DNA of 6,393 nt. It comes from an uncultured Coleofasciculus sp. GTDB lineage: Bacteria > Cyanobacteriota > Cyanobacteriia > Cyanobacteriales > Coleofasciculaceae. The notes beneath the pieces were generated by a model. It was not told where the DNA came from, ran no database searches, and saw nothing but the letters and a program-made list of their open reading frames with translations. The stretch lies in contig CADCTM010000922.1 of the NCBI GenBank assembly GCA_902805485.1, positions 1 to 6,393 of the forward strand, given 5' to 3'. Position numbers and translations under genes: made by a program. This document shows, piece after piece, positions 5,795-6,393 of this stretch (the stretch's first letter is position 1; every line of letters starts with the position of its first letter).

Positions 5795-5963
5795 CTGGTT
5801 GAGGATTAGACGGTGTGTTGGTTCCTGAATTATAGCAGTGGTACTCACCTGTTCGGCAGTTGGTGTGGCATCATTGAGCGTCTGTCCTACCTGGATGAGC
5901 TTGCACTTGATTGGCACACAGCACGATAGCAAACAACGTTAAAGCCGTAAAAATTGACTTCAT
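5700..5963 (-). pseudogene. YHYH-type secreted protein, interrupted by an in-frame TGA
   Basis: The minus strand opens at ATG 5963 with a textbook signal peptide: MKSIF, a hydrophobic core TALTLFAIVLCA and a VQA site with cleavage before His23. The mature part starts HPGRTDAQ, then TGA (5873-5871), then continues in the same frame as CHTNCRTGEYHCYN. Small exported proteins of the YHYH type carry HxGRTD followed by Gly-Cys/Gly-His and a TGEYHCH or TGEYHYH ending, so TGA stands where Gly (GGA) is expected. In addition CHTNC and HCY replace the usual Arg/Lys and His. The open frame beyond the motif (GTNTPSNPQPANVSLAQ...) runs to TAA at 5702-5700, overlapping the 3' end of the phosphatase gene on the other strand; its true end is uncertain. 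The function of the family is poorly known. Motif recognition is from memory. Confidence 0.65.
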
Positions 5964-6112
5964 GATTTGAGAAAACAACTAGAATCACAGACTTGTGGAG
6001 CGGGCTTACTCCGATACAGCGGAAGCAACGCAACTCAATCTTAAACAATGTTCCCAGTTCTTCGTGACCAGGAAACATCGAGAGCGTCACCTCTCTACAG
6101 TGTTTATGGGTT

Positions 6113-6120
6113 GCGATCGC
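6113..6120. repeat. HIP1 octamer, intergenic
   Basis: Perfect GCGATCGC in the 242-nt gap between the YHYH pseudogene and the partial gene at the right edge. Nothing else coding was seen in that gap. Confidence 0.8.
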
Positions 6121-6137
6121 TTCCCTAAATCCCTACC

Positions 6138-6165
6138 GACTGACGACTAGTGACTAATGACCGGA
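6138..6165 (+). repeat. Degenerate 7-bp-period tandem repeat
   Basis: Four successive heptads begin with GAC: GACTGAC, GACTAGT, GACTAAT, GACCGGA. Short tandem heptamer repeats are typical of filamentous cyanobacteria. This one is short and diverged. Confidence 0.45.
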
Positions 6166-6180
6166 CGGGCGATCGCATCT
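6161..6180 (+). repeat. 20-nt dispersed repeat, copy 2, containing a HIP1 site
   Basis: Matches 4650-4669 at 18 of 20 positions. The HIP1 octamer is at 6169-6176. It overlaps the last heptad of the tandem repeat. Confidence 0.5.
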
Positions 6181-6205
6181 CAGTTCCCAACCTCCGAGCT
6201 TCCGA

Positions 6206-6393
6206 TCACAGCTTACTTTTATATTGAGTATTGTAAAATACACAAGGGTACGATTGATTTGGTGTCACATCATTACAACCGCCCCATCCCTGCCCAGAGC
6301 GAGGGCTTTGTCCAATTAACTTACCCTCAGCATCATATAACTGCCAATAAGAATATTGCTTGATTACCCTTAGCCTCAAACCCACATCAAATT
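6206..6393 (-). CDS. C-terminal part of an unrecognised protein, cut by the window edge
   Basis: The minus strand reads openly from the right edge for 61 codons to TGA at 6208-6206. The visible sequence is FDVGLRLRVIKQYSYW, then QLYDAEGKLIGQSPRSGQ, a glycine-rich GWGGCNDV, and SYPCVFYNTQYKSKL at the end. The aromatic-rich, beta-prone composition with two Cys would suit a secreted or periplasmic protein, but the N-terminus is outside the window and I do not recognise a family. The alternating hydrophobic pattern and the YDAEGKLIG turn look like genuine coding sequence. The plus-strand open frame across the same stretch is less protein-like. The next minus-strand gene downstream is the YHYH pseudogene. 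Confidence 0.5.
   Translation of the reverse strand, partial: FDVGLRLRVIKQYSYWQLYDAEGKLIGQSPRSGQGWGGCNDVTPNQSYPCVFYNTQYKSKL

Noticed and set aside
5887..6090. 67-codon minus-strand open frame
   Set aside because: It lies in a different frame over the signal peptide of the YHYH pseudogene, which explains the region better.
6157..6363. 68-codon plus-strand open frame at the right edge
   Set aside because: It begins inside a HIP1/heptad repeat and is antisense to a more protein-like minus-strand frame.
1..6393. CRISPR array, tRNA, rRNA or toxin-antitoxin pair
   Set aside because: No regularly spaced direct repeats, no cloverleaf or rRNA sequence, and no toxin-like gene beside the RHH protein were seen.

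Overview
The window looks like cyanobacterial chromosome or plasmid DNA. It has three perfect copies of the cyanobacterial palindrome GCGATCGC (HIP1) and several one-base variants. It also carries a decayed insertion sequence whose transposase I recognise from memory as a common cyanobacterial (IS701-like) type, GC-rich micro-insertions like the small dispersed repeats of filamentous cyanobacteria, and a CbbY-type HAD phosphatase. The exact genus cannot be read from the sequence.

Left part (1-2306), all on the minus strand and read from right to left: a 304-codon ORF with an SH3/KOW-like C-terminus, an unrecognised 308-aa protein with its own Shine-Dalgarno, and an 88-aa protein with an AT-hook-like tail and a ribbon-helix-helix domain. 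Gaps of 131 and 85 nt make a shared transcript possible but unproven. No perfect HIP1 site was seen left of 5372.

Middle (2307-3585): an insertion sequence bounded by 17-bp inverted repeats. Its transposase is dead: one 30-nt GC-rich insertion bringing a stop, one further nonsense codon and two frameshifts. A second, 29-nt palindromic insertion flanked by a 7-bp duplication lies near its right end. The element sits at the 5' end of the 304-codon ORF, so the first 27 codons of that ORF are IS DNA. Removing the IS on paper rejoins the gene, in frame, to an ATG at 3601, giving 282 codons. The original gene was then probably divergent from the small plus-strand gene at 3829-4221, with about 227 nt between them.

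Right part (3586-6393): an unrecognised 130-aa soluble protein; about 790 nt of non-coding DNA with a perfect 14-bp inverted repeat, HIP1-like palindromes and possible gene debris; the CbbY-like phosphatase (5015-5794); a minus-strand YHYH-type secreted protein gene killed by an in-frame TGA (5700-5963); HIP1 sites and a 7-bp-period repeat; and the C-terminal 61 codons of a minus-strand gene entering from the right edge.

No complete new defence, toxin or biosynthetic system can be demonstrated. The most informative points are the IS that appears to have beheaded a neighbouring gene, the two micro-insertions inside that IS, and the nonsense-mutated YHYH gene.
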